Below are positions 43,199 through 53,742 of a stretch of DNA of 64,000 nt, piece by piece. The DNA comes from an uncultured Megasphaera sp. (lineage in GTDB: Bacteria; Bacillota; Negativicutes; Veillonellales; Megasphaeraceae): the NCBI GenBank assembly GCA_900540735.1, contig UQHB01000010.1, positions 4,897 through 68,896 of the forward strand, read 5' to 3'. A program made the translations under genes and the position numbers. The notes beneath the pieces are model-generated. The model made no database searches. It was given only the letters and a program-made list of their open reading frames with translations, and was not told the DNA's origin. The first letter of the stretch is position 1; each line of letters starts with the position of its first letter.

Positions 43199-44638
43199 TT
43201 ATTGTAAGTTTTTCGCCAGGAGCTGATTGACAACGCCAGGGTTAGCGCGGCCTTTCGTTTCTTTCATGATTTGACCGACTAAGAAACCAATAGCTTTCTT
43301 CTTCCCTGCTTTGTAGTCTGCCACGGATTGCGGGTTCGCAGCAATGACTTTTTTCACGAGTTCTTCAAGAGCACCTGTATCCGTAATTTGGACGAGGCCT
43401 TTTTCTTTGACGATTTCCTGAGCAGATTTGCCGGATGTCCACATTTCCGGGAGGACTTGTTTAGCAATTTTACCGGAAATGGTATTCTTCGCAATGAGCT
43501 GCAAGAGTTCGGCAAGTTGTTCCGGTTTAATCGGTGCTTTAGCGATGGAAATGCCTTCTTCATTGAGTTTCTTCGCAAATTCGCCGAGCATCCAGTTTGC
43601 TGCGGTCTTCGCATCGACACCAGCTGCAACAACAGCTTCAAAGTAATCTGCTGTCTGTTTTTCGAGGGTTAAGAGGTTCGCATCGTATTCGGAAAGGCCC
43701 AGTTTGTCCTGGAAGCGTTTGCATCGAGCATCAGGCATTTCCGGCAGTTCTGTACGGACTTTTTCGATGTATTCGTCAGAAATGACGACAGGAATAAGGT
43801 CCGGTTCTGGGAAGTAACGGTAGTCAGCGTCTCCTTCTTTGACACGCTGGAGAACCGTAATGCCTTTGGCTTCATCCCAGCCACGTGTAGCCTGCTGGAT
43901 CGTGCCGCCGTCTTCGAGGATTTGGGCCTGACGGACTGCTTCGTATTCGATGCCTTTTTGGACACCGCTGAAGGAGTTAATGTTTTTGATTTCCGTTTTA
44001 ACACCGAGTTTGTCACTGCCTACAGGGCGTACGGAAATGTTCGCATCACAGCGCATACTGCCTTCTTCGAGACGGCAGTCAGAAATGCCTAAGTACTGAA
44101 TGATGGAACGGAGTTTTTCGAGGTATGCGCGCGCTTCAGCACCGCTGCGAAGTTCCGGTTCGCCAACGATTTCAAGTAAGGGCACGCCTGTACGGTTGTA
44201 GTCGACAAAGGAAGAGTCGGACGTGGCAATAGATGCGCCGCTGTGGACGAGTTTACCAGCATCTTCTTCCATATGGATACGAGTCAAATGGATTTTCTTC
44301 GGCTGGCCGTCTACGTCAATTTCTACATAGCCGCCTTTGCAGATTGGTAAATCGAACTGGGACGTCTGGAAGTTTTTCGGCAAATCCGGGTAGTAATAGT
44401 TTTTCCGGTCAAATTTATTGTAGTGCAAAATGTCGCAATGAAGGGCTAAGCCAGCTTTGACGGCAAAATGAACCACTTCTTTATTGAGGACCGGGAGAAC
44501 ACCAGGCAGGCCTAAGCAGACCGGGCAGACGTGTGTATTCGGTTCGGCCCCAAATTCAGTGCTGCAACCGCAGAAGATTTTCGTTTTTGTCTTTAATTCA
44601 ACATGGACTTCAAGCCCAATGACAGATTCGTATTTCAT
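43199..44638 (-). CDS. gatB: Asp-tRNA(Asn)/Glu-tRNA(Gln) amidotransferase subunit B
   Basis: The kinase/tRNA-binding subunit. MKYESVIGLEVHVELKTKTK, the zinc-type CGCSTEFG...CPVCLGLPG cysteines, EDAGKLVHSG and the C-terminal YqeY-like tail (about 330-479) are all present. 479 residues. It overlaps gatA by one base; gatC-gatA-gatB form one operon closed by the terminator at 43147-43184. Confidence 0.97.
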   Translation of the reverse strand: MKYESVIGLEVHVELKTKTKIFCGCSTEFGAEPNTHVCPVCLGLPGVLPVLNKEVVHFAVKAGLALHCDILHYNKFDRKNYYYPDLPKNFQTSQFDLPICKGGYVEIDVDGQPKKIHLTRIHMEEDAGKLVHSGASIATSDSSFVDYNRTGVPLLEIVGEPELRSGAEARAYLEKLRSIIQYLGISDCRLEEGSMRCDANISVRPVGSDKLGVKTEIKNINSFSGVQKGIEYEAVRQAQILEDGGTIQQATRGWDEAKGITVLQRVKEGDADYRYFPEPDLIPVVISDEYIEKVRTELPEMPDARCKRFQDKLGLSEYDANLLTLEKQTADYFEAVVAAGVDAKTAANWMLGEFAKKLNEEGISIAKAPIKPEQLAELLQLIAKNTISGKIAKQVLPEMWTSGKSAQEIVKEKGLVQITDTGALEELVKKVIAANPQSVADYKAGKKKAIGFLVGQIMKETKGRANPGVVNQLLAKNLQ

Positions 44639-46101
44639 TAGAGTTCCACTCCTCCCATAGGCGATGTTTGTACGAGGTCTTGACGGTGTTGTTCAAAGGT
44701 GTACGCTACGCGCAAGAGCGTTTCTTCGTCAAGGGCTTTACCGATGAGCTGCATGCCAATAGGTAAGCCGTTTTTATAGCCGCACGGAATGGACAGGCCT
44801 GGGAGACCGGCAAGGTTCAGCGTAACCGTGCAGACGTCGCCTAAATACATAGCGAGCGGATTGTTATCGTTCTGGCCGATTTTAAAGGCCGTATCCGGTG
44901 CCGTCGGTGTGAGGAGGACATCGCATTGTTTCAGTGCTTCATCATAGTCCTGTTTAATTAACGTACGGACTTTCATCGCACGGAGATAATACGCATCGAA
45001 GTAACCGGAGCTCAAGACGTACGTACCGAGGAGGATACGACGCTGTACTTCCGGGCCAAAGCCTTCGGAACGAGTTTTGATGTACATGTCGACAATGTCG
45101 TTGCCTTCTTCGCGGAAGCCAAAGCCAACGCCGTCGTAACGGGCCAAGTTGGAGCTAGCTTCTGCCGGCGCAATGATGTAGTACGACGCAATGCCGTATT
45201 TCATGTGCGGCAAAGAAACAGGCACGAGTTCAGCCCCAGCTTCAGCAAAGGTTTTCTGCGCGTCTTCGAGGGCTTTACGGCAATCTGCATCGAGGCCGTC
45301 ACCGAAGAATTCTTTTGGAATCCCGATTTTCATGCCTTTTACGTCATTGACCAGAGCTTTCGTATAATCTTTTTTCGCCTGCGGAATAGATGTCGAGTCT
45401 TTGGCATCATGGCCAGCAATCGTATTGAGGACAAGAGCGCAGTCGTGTACGTCATGCGTAAAGGTCCCGATTTGGTCTAAAGAAGATGCGAAAGCGATGA
45501 GGCCGTAACGAGATACGAGGCCGTATGTCGGTTTTAAACCAACGACGCCGCAGTATGCAGCAGGCTGACGGATAGATCCGCCTGTATCAGAGCCAAGAGC
45601 CCAGACACATTCGTTGGCAGCGACAGCAGATGCAGAGCCGCCAGACGAGCCGCCAGGAACGTAGTCTAGATTCCACGGATTGTGCGTAATCTGGAAGGCT
45701 GAGTTTTCCGTCGAGCTGCCCATGGCAAATTCGTCCATGTTCGTTTTACCGACACTGACGTAATCAGCAGCGTTTAATGTATCAATAACCGTAGCATTAT
45801 ACGGCGCAACGAAGTTTTGGAGCATTTTCGATGCACACGTTGCTTTTTGGCCTGTAATGCAGATGTTATCTTTAATGGCACCAGGAATCCCAGCGAGGTC
45901 GTTAATGGCTTCGCCAGCAGCGATTTTCTTGTCTACTGCTTCTGCTGCTGCAAGAGCTTGGTCGCGCGTATCGGACAAGAATGCTTGTACTTTCGGTTCG
46001 ACACTGTCTTTATGTGCTAAAAAGGCTTTCGTGAGTTCTACAGCCGTAATTTCTTTGTTGACTAATTTTTCGTGTAAGCCATGAATGGTTAACGGTTTCA
46101 C
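44638..46101 (-). CDS. gatA: Asp-tRNA(Asn)/Glu-tRNA(Gln) amidotransferase subunit A
   Basis: Glutaminase subunit of the amidase-signature family, with the Lys-Ser-Ser triad visible: PGAIKDNIC (Lys), GGSSGGSASAVAA (Ser) and GSDTGGSIRQPA (Ser). I chose GTG at 46101, 6 bases after AGGAGGG and 10 bases beyond gatC, giving 487 residues. The ATG at 46167 would lie inside gatC and adds 22 residues unlike the family. Confidence 0.96.
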   Translation of the reverse strand: MKPLTIHGLHEKLVNKEITAVELTKAFLAHKDSVEPKVQAFLSDTRDQALAAAEAVDKKIAAGEAINDLAGIPGAIKDNICITGQKATCASKMLQNFVAPYNATVIDTLNAADYVSVGKTNMDEFAMGSSTENSAFQITHNPWNLDYVPGGSSGGSASAVAANECVWALGSDTGGSIRQPAAYCGVVGLKPTYGLVSRYGLIAFASSLDQIGTFTHDVHDCALVLNTIAGHDAKDSTSIPQAKKDYTKALVNDVKGMKIGIPKEFFGDGLDADCRKALEDAQKTFAEAGAELVPVSLPHMKYGIASYYIIAPAEASSNLARYDGVGFGFREEGNDIVDMYIKTRSEGFGPEVQRRILLGTYVLSSGYFDAYYLRAMKVRTLIKQDYDEALKQCDVLLTPTAPDTAFKIGQNDNNPLAMYLGDVCTVTLNLAGLPGLSIPCGYKNGLPIGMQLIGKALDEETLLRVAYTFEQHRQDLVQTSPMGGVEL

Positions 46102-46111
46102 ACTATCCCTC

Positions 46112-46402
46112 CTACCCTTGGATAACTTTCGGTACTTTGAAGTAGCCGTTTTCTGGTTCCGGTGCATTGGCTAAGGCCTGTTCATTCGTGAACGATTCGT
46201 GGACGACGTCGTCACGCATGACATTTTGCATCGAAACAGCATGAGCCGTCGGCTGTACGCCTTCGACATCAACTTGGCTGATTAAATCCATATAGGATAA
46301 AATATCGTTGAGCTGTGTACCTACCGCATCCATTTGGTCTTCCTTAATGGAAAGGCGGGACAACAGGGCAATTTTTTGGATTTCTTCATGACTGATTTTC
46401 AT
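46112..46402 (-). CDS. gatC: Asp-tRNA(Asn)/Glu-tRNA(Gln) amidotransferase subunit C
   Basis: Small belt subunit that binds GatA to GatB. 96 residues with IQKIALLSRLSIKEDQ, LNDILSYMDLISQVDVEGV and RDDVVHESFTNEQALANAPE as expected. First gene of the gat operon; a TATAAT-like -10 lies about 40-60 bases upstream. Confidence 0.96.
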   Translation of the reverse strand: MKISHEEIQKIALLSRLSIKEDQMDAVGTQLNDILSYMDLISQVDVEGVQPTAHAVSMQNVMRDDVVHESFTNEQALANAPEPENGYFKVPKVIQG

Positions 46403-46486
46403 AGAGACACTCCCTGTAGCAAAATTTTAATTCTTATTCACATTAAGATATTATATCATTTCAAACGCCGTGAGGCTAGTCTTGTC

Positions 46487-48058
46487 TTACGATTCTATCG
46501 TCTTTGCTAGGTTCATTGGCTCTGGTTTAAAAATACGGCTATCCATTTCTTTCAAATCTGGCGCAATGAGGGGTTTAAATTCCATTTGGCCTAGAATATC
46601 TCGTTCTACATCCATGCCCGGAGCCACTTCTATGAGCATCAGGCCGTCTGGCGTCAAGCGGAACACGGCTCGTTCCGTGACGACGAGGACGTCTTGCTGC
46701 ATCTGAGCCGCATACGCACCAGAGAAGGTAATCTGTTCTACAGACTGTTTAAATTTCTTATACATCCCTTCGTGTTCAATGACCAGTTTGCCGTCTTCGC
46801 AGTGTTCGCGCAGTCTCCCGGCTGTAAAGGTGCCCATGAGGATGAGTTTTTTCGTCTTTTGGGCGAGGTCAATAAAGCCGCCCGGGCCAGTGACGCGGCC
46901 ATTGAATTTCGACACGTTGACGTTTCCCATCTTGTCGATTTCTGCCAATCCCAAGGCACAGACATCGAGAGCTCCGCCATGACAAATGTCAAACATATCG
47001 GCCATTTTTAGTTCCGCTTCAGGGTTAATAGCTGCGCCCATATCCATGCCGGATAAAGGAATGCCGCCAATAATCCCGGAGTCAGCCGCTAAGGTCAAAG
47101 TATGTTCAATGCCTTCTTCTGCAGCGACGGCACCGATGATTTCGGGAATGCCAATGCCGAGATTCATGAGATTGCCAGGACGTAACTCCATGGCGGCCCG
47201 ACGGGCACAAATCTTCCGATTATCTAAGGGGCGAATATCGAGCCGTTCGACAGGTTTCTTTGCATCGCCAGTCAGTTCTGGCCGATAGCCGTGACACGAA
47301 AAGCTTTGGACGTGATACTTCGGCCGCGGCACGACGACGTAATTGACGAGGAAATGATGCAGCTTCACGAGCCGCGGGTCGAGACTGCCGCGACGGACTA
47401 CGTCTTCCACTTGGACGATGACGATGCCGCCGGAATTATGCGTCGCTTCGGCAATTTCGAGTTGTTCCCCTACCATGGCTTCGCGCTGGAGAGAAATATT
47501 GCCATCTTCATCAGCCAGAGAGCCGCGAATCAGGCAGGCATGAAGGGGAACGGTCTTGTATTGTAAGTATTCGTCTCCATCTATGGAAACGAGAGAGACA
47601 ATATCAGCCCCTTCTTGCACTGTCTTTTCATTAGCCTTGCCCCCTTTGAGGCGCGGGTCTACGAGAGTATGGAGGCCAATGTCTGTCCACACGGCTTTTT
47701 TCCCAGCTGCTGTGGCGCGATACAAATCGAGCATCGTCCCAGCAGGAATCGTATAGGCTAAGCAACGGTTGTGTTCAATATTAGCAGCGAGTTTGACATC
47801 AAGGCCTAAATGACTCGTCACGAGAGTACCAATCAGTCCTGGTGCGGCCAATCTATCCCCGCCACGGCCGCTGCCATCACCGGTACCGGCTAATTTCCAT
47901 AATGTTAGATTTTTCGGACTGCCCGTTTCAGCATAGCGGTCTTGCAAGGCCTTAAAGAGGCCGTCCGGCGTGCCAAAGCCGGCGTGGCCGCTGACGGCTA
48001 CAGTCATCTTATCTTCTATGAGTTCTGCCGCTTCGCGCGGCGTTACAAATTGCGTCAT
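46487..48058 (-). CDS. Acyl-CoA:acetate/3-ketoacid CoA-transferase (Pct/YdiF type)
   Basis: A 523-residue fused-subunit family I CoA-transferase. The glutamate that forms the CoA thioester is in NLMNLGIGIPEIIG (about residue 330), with the later AADSGIIGGIPLSG and NVNVSKFNGRVTGPGGF. It swaps CoA between short acids such as acetate, propionate, butyrate or lactate and fits the butyrate metabolism suggested by bcd-etfBA. It differs clearly from the M. elsdenii propionate CoA-transferase as I remember it, so it is probably a paralogue and the substrate is open. Confidence 0.9.
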   Translation of the reverse strand: MTQFVTPREAAELIEDKMTVAVSGHAGFGTPDGLFKALQDRYAETGSPKNLTLWKLAGTGDGSGRGGDRLAAPGLIGTLVTSHLGLDVKLAANIEHNRCLAYTIPAGTMLDLYRATAAGKKAVWTDIGLHTLVDPRLKGGKANEKTVQEGADIVSLVSIDGDEYLQYKTVPLHACLIRGSLADEDGNISLQREAMVGEQLEIAEATHNSGGIVIVQVEDVVRRGSLDPRLVKLHHFLVNYVVVPRPKYHVQSFSCHGYRPELTGDAKKPVERLDIRPLDNRKICARRAAMELRPGNLMNLGIGIPEIIGAVAAEEGIEHTLTLAADSGIIGGIPLSGMDMGAAINPEAELKMADMFDICHGGALDVCALGLAEIDKMGNVNVSKFNGRVTGPGGFIDLAQKTKKLILMGTFTAGRLREHCEDGKLVIEHEGMYKKFKQSVEQITFSGAYAAQMQQDVLVVTERAVFRLTPDGLMLIEVAPGMDVERDILGQMEFKPLIAPDLKEMDSRIFKPEPMNLAKTIES

Positions 48059-48085
48059 ATCTCTCCTCCTTTCGTATATAGAAAA

Positions 48086-48104
48086 GGCTCCCTACGTGGG
48101 AGCC
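48086..48104 (-). terminator. Terminator after purD
   Basis: GGCTCCC/GGGAGCC stem with a short loop just past the purD stop, then TTTTC on the minus strand. It ends the purine operon before the CoA-transferase gene. Confidence 0.85.
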
Positions 48105-48110
48105 TCTATC

Positions 48111-49382
48111 TTATTGCATATGTTTTAAGCCTTTAGCACCAATGTCGCTGCGGACTTGTTGTCCGTCAAAGGAAATGCGTTTGACATTAGCATAGACTTT
48201 ATCAATGGCATCTTTCAAGGTTGGTGCGACAGCAGTCACACCGAGAACACGGCCGCCATTGGTTACAAAGGAGCCGTCCACTTTCTTCGTGCCCGAATGG
48301 AAGACGAGGACATCGTCATCAACAGTATCTAAGCCGCTAATGACATCGCCTTTGTGGGACGAAGCCGGATAGCCTTTAGAAGCCATAATGACGCAGCACG
48401 CAGCAGCGTCTTTCCAATGTACCATGTCCGCTGTGAGTGTACCCTTAGCGCAAGCAAGCATAATCTGTGCTAAGTCCCCATCGAGGAGGGGCAACACAGC
48501 CTGCGTTTCCGGGTCGCCAAAGCGGCAGTTAAATTCGACGACTTTCGGGCCGTCTGCTGTAATCATGAGGCCTGCATAGAGGCAGCCTTGGTATGTAATT
48601 CCTTCTTGTTTGAGGCCGGCAACGACTGGTTTTAAAATCGTATCGATCACGACTTGACGGATATCCGGCGTAACAACCGGAGCCGGAGCGTACGCACCCA
48701 TACCGCCTGTATTCGGGCCTTCGTCATTATCAAAGATGCGTTTATGGTCTTGCGCTGCAATCATAGGCACAATGGTTTCGCCGTCGACGAAAGCTAAGAG
48801 ACTAGCTTCTTCACCAACCATGCATTCTTCAATGACAATACGACCACCAGATGCGCCAAAGATATGGTCTTCCATCATCGCGTTGACAGCGTCGAGTGCT
48901 TCTTCGACAGTCTGGGCTACGACGACACCTTTCCCAGCGGCGAGGCCGTCGGCTTTGACGACAATAGGCGCACCTTGTTCTTTGATGTACGCTTTCGCAT
49001 CAGCTTCATTCGTAAAAGTCGCGTATTTCGCTGTAGGCACGTTGTATTTGGCCATAATGTCTTTAGCAAAGGCTTTAGATCCTTCCATTTGAGCCGCTGC
49101 TTTATTGGGGCCAAAGACAGGAATGCCGTACTGCTGGCATACGTCCGCAATGCCTTCCGTAAGCGGCACTTCCGGACCGACGACGACCAAGTCGACTCCG
49201 TGTTCTTTGCAGTATTTAGCAATGTAATCTAAATCACTAACCGATGCAGGGACGCAGGTCGCAAAAGAGGCCATGGCGTCGCTTCCAGGAATGGCATATA
49301 CCGTATCTACGCTCGGGCTCTGGGCCAATTTCCAAGCCAATGTATGTTCACGGCCGCCGCCGCCGATGACTGCTACTTTCAT
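48111..49382 (-). CDS. purD: Phosphoribosylamine-glycine ligase
   Basis: ATP-grasp enzyme making GAR. VIGGGGREHTLAWKLAQSP, the ATP-grasp stretch APIVVKADGLAAGKGVVVA, GPNTGGMGAYAP and EFNCRFGDPETQAVLP are intact. 423 residues. Last gene of the purine operon; it overlaps purH by one base. Confidence 0.97.
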   Translation of the reverse strand: MKVAVIGGGGREHTLAWKLAQSPSVDTVYAIPGSDAMASFATCVPASVSDLDYIAKYCKEHGVDLVVVGPEVPLTEGIADVCQQYGIPVFGPNKAAAQMEGSKAFAKDIMAKYNVPTAKYATFTNEADAKAYIKEQGAPIVVKADGLAAGKGVVVAQTVEEALDAVNAMMEDHIFGASGGRIVIEECMVGEEASLLAFVDGETIVPMIAAQDHKRIFDNDEGPNTGGMGAYAPAPVVTPDIRQVVIDTILKPVVAGLKQEGITYQGCLYAGLMITADGPKVVEFNCRFGDPETQAVLPLLDGDLAQIMLACAKGTLTADMVHWKDAAACCVIMASKGYPASSHKGDVISGLDTVDDDVLVFHSGTKKVDGSFVTNGGRVLGVTAVAPTLKDAIDKVYANVKRISFDGQQVRSDIGAKGLKHMQ

Positions 49383-49987
49383 TATTGTGCGTCTCCTTTC
49401 GCAATGATTTCTTTTAAATAGGCCGCAATGGCTGTATCGTATTCCGCAGTATGCTGGAATGCTTCTTGCGCCAATTCTAAGCGGTATGCGTCGCTAAATT
49501 CACCGTCTTTTTGGAGAATCGAAATGATTTCACCGTATTTATCAGGGTTCGTCACAATAGCGACGTATTTATTATTCTTCGCCGATGCACGGACCATGCA
49601 CGGGCCGCCAATATCGATGTTTTCGATTGCTTCAGGAAGGGTAACATCCGGTTTGGCAATGGTCTGCTGGAACGGATAGAGATTGACGACGACTAAATCA
49701 ATCGGTGTAATATCGTGGTCTTTCATAGCCTGTACGTGTTCCGGGTTGTCGCGAACAGCAAGGATTGCACCGTGGATTTTCGGATTTAAGGTCTTCACGC
49801 GGCCATCCATCATTTCCGGGAAGCCCGTTACGTCCTGTACTGCAATGACAGGCACGCCAGCTTCTTTGAGAACCCGCATAGTGCCGCCAGTCGAAATGAT
49901 TTCAATGCCAAGGTCAGCGAGGGCTTTGCCCAGTTCAACTACACCTGTTTTATTAGATACGCTAATGAGCGCGCGTTTTACTTTCAT
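49382..49987 (-). CDS. purH: IMP cyclohydrolase (stand-alone PurH N-terminal domain)
   Basis: Only the MGS-like IMP cyclohydrolase half is present: [52 protein letters not shown] and [17 protein letters not shown], 201 residues with a proper start and stop. Ordinary PurH has about 510 residues and also carries the AICAR transformylase. Since the end is clean (ATG of purD overlaps) and the cyclohydrolase is complete, it looks like a true one-domain gene, not a truncation. The formyltransferase must be encoded elsewhere. Confidence 0.92.
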   Translation of the reverse strand: MKVKRALISVSNKTGVVELGKALADLGIEIISTGGTMRVLKEAGVPVIAVQDVTGFPEMMDGRVKTLNPKIHGAILAVRDNPEHVQAMKDHDITPIDLVVVNLYPFQQTIAKPDVTLPEAIENIDIGGPCMVRASAKNNKYVAIVTNPDKYGEIISILQKDGEFSDAYRLELAQEAFQHTAEYDTAIAAYLKEIIAKGDAQ

Positions 49988-49999
49988 GTCTCTTCCTCC

Positions 50000-50614
50000 T
50001 TAGGCTTGTGTCCCTTTGACGACGTTACCGTCAATGGTCAATTTATCATCACAGAATAAGGCTACGGCTTTGACAAAGGTCGAATGTTCTTTCGTCAAAA
50101 TCCGGGCTGCTAAGGTATCTTCCGTATCGTCTTCCATGACCGGTACGACAGACTGCAAAATAATGGGGCCCGCATCCATATCAGAAACGACGAAATGGAC
50201 CGTACAACCAGCGACTTTGACACCTGCTTCAACAGCCTGCCGTTGTGCATGGAGACCGCGGAAAGACGGCAGCAAGGCCGGATGAATATTAATCATTTTA
50301 TCTTTATAATGTTCAATAAAGTCGTGGCTCAATAAGCGCATAAAGCCAGCGAGGCAAATGATGTCGGCTTTGTACGGTGCAATAGCATCGAGGATATACT
50401 GTTCAAAAGCCGCTTTGGAGTCGAATTTTTTTCTGTCCGCTACGATGACAGGAATGCCCCAACCTTTTGCTGTTTCAATAATGGGAGCCGTAGGAATATC
50501 GCAGACAAGGGCTTTTAATTCAGCGTTAATCGTTCCGTTTTCGACAGCTTCGTGCAAGGCCATAGCGTTGGAGCCACGGCCAGAGGCGAAGATGACCATA
50601 TTTTTCTTAGGCAT
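50000..50614 (-). CDS. purN: Phosphoribosylglycinamide formyltransferase
   Basis: Uses 10-formyl-THF to make [20 protein letters not shown] at the start, [11 protein letters not shown], the catalytic [14 protein letters not shown] and D of DAGPIILQ are seen. I chose ATG 50614 (8 bases after GGAGG), giving 204 residues and an 8-base overlap with purM; a longer form would extend 60 bases into purM. Confidence 0.95.
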   Translation of the reverse strand: MPKKNMVIFASGRGSNAMALHEAVENGTINAELKALVCDIPTAPIIETAKGWGIPVIVADRKKFDSKAAFEQYILDAIAPYKADIICLAGFMRLLSHDFIEHYKDKMINIHPALLPSFRGLHAQRQAVEAGVKVAGCTVHFVVSDMDAGPIILQSVVPVMEDDTEDTLAARILTKEHSTFVKAVALFCDDKLTIDGNVVKGTQA

Positions 50615-51674
50615 TAAAGAGGCCTCCCTGGAGTGTGACAGGTACGTCAGACGCAACGGTTTTGCCGATGACATAAGCTTTTTCGTTGCGGTCTGCTAAA
50701 TTCTTGAGGACTGCGTCCGCATCGTTTGCATCGACAATCATAATCATACCAATGCCCATGTTAAAGGTACGGTACATTTCTTTCGCTTCTACGCCGCCCC
50801 ATTTGCGGAGTAACTCGAAAATCGGGAGTTGCGGCCAAGCCGTTACGTCAACTTCTACGCCAATGCCCTTCGGTAAGACGCGAGGAATATTTTCATAGAA
50901 GCCGCCGCCTGTAATATGAACCATGCCTTTGACATCGAAGTTCTGAATAATCGGAAGGCACGGACGCGGATAGAGACGAGTCGGTGTGAGGAGGCATTCG
51001 CCAATAGTCATGCCTAATTCGTCGACATAGTCTGTGAGTTTCATGTTCTGCCGTTCTAAGACGATTTTCCGGACGAGGGAGAAGCCGTTGGAATGAATCC
51101 CTGTAGACGGCAGACCAATGAGGACATCACCGGCTTTGATGTGTTCGCCCGTAATGACTTTTTCCCGGTCCACAATACCAACACCAAAACCAGCTAAATC
51201 ATAGTCGTCTTTAGCGTAGAACCCAGCCATTTCTGCCGTTTCCCCACCGAGGAGAGCGCAGCCCGATTCTTCGCATGCATTCGCCACTCCTTTGACGATT
51301 GTTGCGACCTGGACAGGATCTAATTTACCGACAGCAATGTAATCGAGGAAGAAGAGCGGTTCTGCCCCTTGGACAAGTATATCGTTAATGGACATAGCGA
51401 CGCAGTCCTGACCGACTGTATCGTGTTTGTCCATGAGGATAGCAAGACGTAATTTCGTGCCTACGCCGTCTGTGCCGCTGACGAGAATAGGATTTTTAAT
51501 CTTCGAATTCATGAGGGAAAATAAGCCGCCAAAGCCGCCGAGGTCGCCAAGGACTTCGGGACGGTACGTAGCTTTTACAGAGTCTTTCATCAATTCTACG
51601 GCTTTGTTGCCGGCATCAATATCGACACCAGCGTCGGCGTAGGTTAAACCGGTTTTATTTGTGTTCGAGAGCAT
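50607..51674 (-). CDS. purM: Phosphoribosylformylglycinamidine cyclo-ligase
   Basis: AIR synthetase. [14 protein letters not shown], the ATP-binding [25 protein letters not shown] and [16 protein letters not shown] are intact. ATG 51674 follows AAGGAG and lies inside the purF end (20-base overlap), giving 355 residues. The in-frame upstream ATG at 51788 has no ribosome site and would lie wholly inside purF. Confidence 0.96.
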   Translation of the reverse strand: MLSNTNKTGLTYADAGVDIDAGNKAVELMKDSVKATYRPEVLGDLGGFGGLFSLMNSKIKNPILVSGTDGVGTKLRLAILMDKHDTVGQDCVAMSINDILVQGAEPLFFLDYIAVGKLDPVQVATIVKGVANACEESGCALLGGETAEMAGFYAKDDYDLAGFGVGIVDREKVITGEHIKAGDVLIGLPSTGIHSNGFSLVRKIVLERQNMKLTDYVDELGMTIGECLLTPTRLYPRPCLPIIQNFDVKGMVHITGGGFYENIPRVLPKGIGVEVDVTAWPQLPIFELLRKWGGVEAKEMYRTFNMGIGMIMIVDANDADAVLKNLADRNEKAYVIGKTVASDVPVTLQGGLFNA

Positions 51675-53082
51675 ATTTTTCTCCTTCCTCTGTAGAACTT
51701 GGAATGTCTGTAGGATAATCATTATTAAAGCAGGCCAGGCACAAATCTTCATTCGGAATGTGAGAAATAGCCCGGTATAAGCCTTCAATAGAAATGAAAT
51801 GGAGTCGGTCTACACCGATATACTTTTCAATCTGTTCCACCGATAAGGTCGACGCAATCAGTTCTTTCCGGACCGACGTATCGATACCGTAGAAGCACGG
51901 ATACATAATAGGCGGTGCAGAAATGCACATATTGACTTCTTTTGCGCCAGCTTCGCGGAGGAGCTTACAGATAATGCCGCTCGTCGTGCCGCGAACGATA
52001 GAATCGTCGACCATGGTTACCCGTTTGCCTTTGACGACGGATTTGACGACGTTCAATTTCATGCGGACAGCGAGTTCACGCTGTTTCTGGTTCGGTTTAA
52101 TAAAAGTCCGACCCATGTAGCGGTTCTTAATCAGGCCATGACGGAAGGGAATCCCTGCAGCCTGGGCATAGCCGATAGCCGCCGTGTTGCCGCTATCGGG
52201 GACAGCAATGACAATATCCGAATCGTACTGCGTTTCATTCCACATTTCTTTCCCCATATTGAGACGAGCCTGGTAGACATCCTGACCATCAATGATGCTG
52301 TCCGGACGGGCAAAGTAAATGTATTCAAAGGAACAGATTTGTTTCCGGTCTGCTTTAGCGTAAATTGTCGATTTGACACCGTTTTCGTTGATTTCGACAA
52401 ATTCACCGGGCAGTACGTCGCGGACGAAGGTCGCGCCAATAGCATCGAGGGCACACGTTTCCGAAGACAGTACCCAGCCGCCGTTTTCGGTGCGGCCAAT
52501 ACAGAGCGGACGGAAGCCGTGCGGGTCGCGGACACCGTATAATTTATCTTTCGTCATCAAGACGAGGGAATACGCTCCTTGGATGCGGTTCATGCTTTCC
52601 ATGATGCGTTCTTCCATCGTATTTTTGTGGCTGCGGCTAATTAAGTTGACGATAATTTCACTATCCATCGTCGTCTGGAATGTCGCGCCGCCTTGGTCTA
52701 ATTCTTCACGAAGTACACGGGTATTGGTCAAGTTGCCGTTATGAGCCAAGGCTAATTGTCCCATCGGAGTATACACAGCCAAGGGCTGAATATTTCGGGG
52801 ATTGTTCGAACCTGTCGTCGAGTAGCGGACATGGCCAATGCCGATAGGGCCGCCTTCTTCAGCCGGTACGCCTTCGCTAAAGACGGAACTAATGAGCCCC
52901 ATGCCGCGGAACGTGTGGATATCTTCTCCATCAGTGAGCGCAATGCCGCCGCTTTCCTGGCCGCGATGCTGCAACGCAAAGAGTCCCCAGTAGACGTAAC
53001 GGGGAATATCCAATACTTTATCATAAATACCTAAAACACCGCATTCTTCATGCTGTTTGTCCCATATTGGATCGTAAAACAT
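51655..53082 (-). CDS. purF: Amidophosphoribosyltransferase
   Basis: First committed step of purine synthesis. Of the Bacillus type: a 13-residue propeptide precedes the catalytic cysteine in [11 protein letters not shown], and C-terminal cysteines (LCLACFNN) together with internal ones fit an oxygen-labile [4Fe-4S] cluster. The PRPP loop [15 protein letters not shown] is present. ATG 53082 follows AGGAGG by 6 bases; 475 residues. Confidence 0.96.
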   Translation of the reverse strand: MFYDPIWDKQHEECGVLGIYDKVLDIPRYVYWGLFALQHRGQESGGIALTDGEDIHTFRGMGLISSVFSEGVPAEEGGPIGIGHVRYSTTGSNNPRNIQPLAVYTPMGQLALAHNGNLTNTRVLREELDQGGATFQTTMDSEIIVNLISRSHKNTMEERIMESMNRIQGAYSLVLMTKDKLYGVRDPHGFRPLCIGRTENGGWVLSSETCALDAIGATFVRDVLPGEFVEINENGVKSTIYAKADRKQICSFEYIYFARPDSIIDGQDVYQARLNMGKEMWNETQYDSDIVIAVPDSGNTAAIGYAQAAGIPFRHGLIKNRYMGRTFIKPNQKQRELAVRMKLNVVKSVVKGKRVTMVDDSIVRGTTSGIICKLLREAGAKEVNMCISAPPIMYPCFYGIDTSVRKELIASTLSVEQIEKYIGVDRLHFISIEGLYRAISHIPNEDLCLACFNNDYPTDIPSSTEEGEKYALEHK

Positions 53083-53117
53083 GAACACCCTCCTGTAGAC
53101 GAATTAAGATGAATGAC

Positions 53118-53612
53118 TTACATGGATTGAATCGTTTCTTGCAATTTTGCATTTTTCGCCATGACTTGTTTCGCCATGTTTTCGCGGTATGCCTTGTATT
53201 TTTCCGCTAATTTCGGGTCGCTGACCGCACCGATTTGGATGGCAAATAAAGCGGCGTTTTTCGAGCCGTTAATAGCCATCGTAGCGACGGGCATACCAGA
53301 CGGCATTTGGACGATAGCTAAAAGCGCGTCCATTCCCTGGAGACTGCCACTTTCGAGCGGCACGCCAATGACCGGCAGCGTTGTGTAGCTGGCAATGACA
53401 CCAGGTAAATGTGCAGCCATACCAGCACCAGCAATGATGACGCTAATGCCTCTATCTTCTGCAGTAGAGACGAAATCCCGTACAGCCTGAGGCGTACGAT
53501 GCGCCGATGCCAATAATACTTCATATTCTACATCAAATTCTTTAAAAATAGCCAACGCTTTTTTCATAACGGGAAAATCAGAGTCGCTTCCCATAACTAA
53601 ACCGACCTTCAA
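53118..53612 (-). CDS. purE: N5-carboxyaminoimidazole ribonucleotide mutase
   Basis: Class I Pur[20 protein letters not shown], the LASAHRTP active site with its histidine, and [13 protein letters not shown] are present. The start is TTG 53612, 8 bases after AAGGAGG, giving 164 residues; the ATG at 53645 lies inside the terminator of the leader. No purK is adjacent. It is the first gene of purE-F-M-N-H-D. Confidence 0.95.
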   Translation of the reverse strand: MKVGLVMGSDSDFPVMKKALAIFKEFDVEYEVLLASAHRTPQAVRDFVSTAEDRGISVIIAGAGMAAHLPGVIASYTTLPVIGVPLESGSLQGMDALLAIVQMPSGMPVATMAINGSKNAALFAIQIGAVSDPKLAEKYKAYRENMAKQVMAKNAKLQETIQSM

Positions 53613-53639
53613 CGAAGACCCCTCCTTAGGAATAATAAA

Positions 53640-53669
53640 GCCCAAAAGTGAAACGTCTCACCTTTGGGC
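53640..53669 (-). terminator. Attenuator terminator in the purE leader
   Basis: GCCCAAAGGTGA/TCACTTTTGGGC stem followed on the minus strand by TTTATTATT, ending 28 bases before the purE start. It shares GCC with the preceding hairpin. Confidence 0.85.
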
Positions 53670-53732
53670 AGTACTTCTTGTAGACACACATACTGCCTTA
53701 CGAGAACTTCGTGCAACACGCTGTCTGTAAGG
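53667..53732 (-). promoter_or_regulatory. Alternating hairpins of the purE leader
   Basis: In transcription order: hairpin 1, CCTTAC/GTAAGG (53732-53696, with an inner CGTG/CACG); hairpin 2, GGCAGTA/TACTGCC (53697-53667), whose 5' arm overlaps hairpin 1; then the terminator, whose 5' arm overlaps hairpin 2. Hairpin 2 can therefore act as antiterminator and hairpin 1 as anti-antiterminator. It does not match the purine, ZTP or T-box consensus. Confidence 0.6.
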
Positions 53733-53742
53733 CCATGGTCAT
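53698..53742 (-). CDS. Possible 14-residue leader peptide of the purine operon
   Basis: ATG 53742 follows AAGGAG by 7 bases and encodes MTMALQTACCTKFS, with TAA at 53700-53698. The stop codon lies in the 3' arm of hairpin 1, so a translating ribosome would decide which hairpin forms. A second, longer frame opens directly at the SD (ATG 53749, 46 codons, ending across the purE start), but its spacing is too short for efficient initiation. Translation is unproven. Confidence 0.4.
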   Translation of the reverse strand: MTMALQTACCTKFS

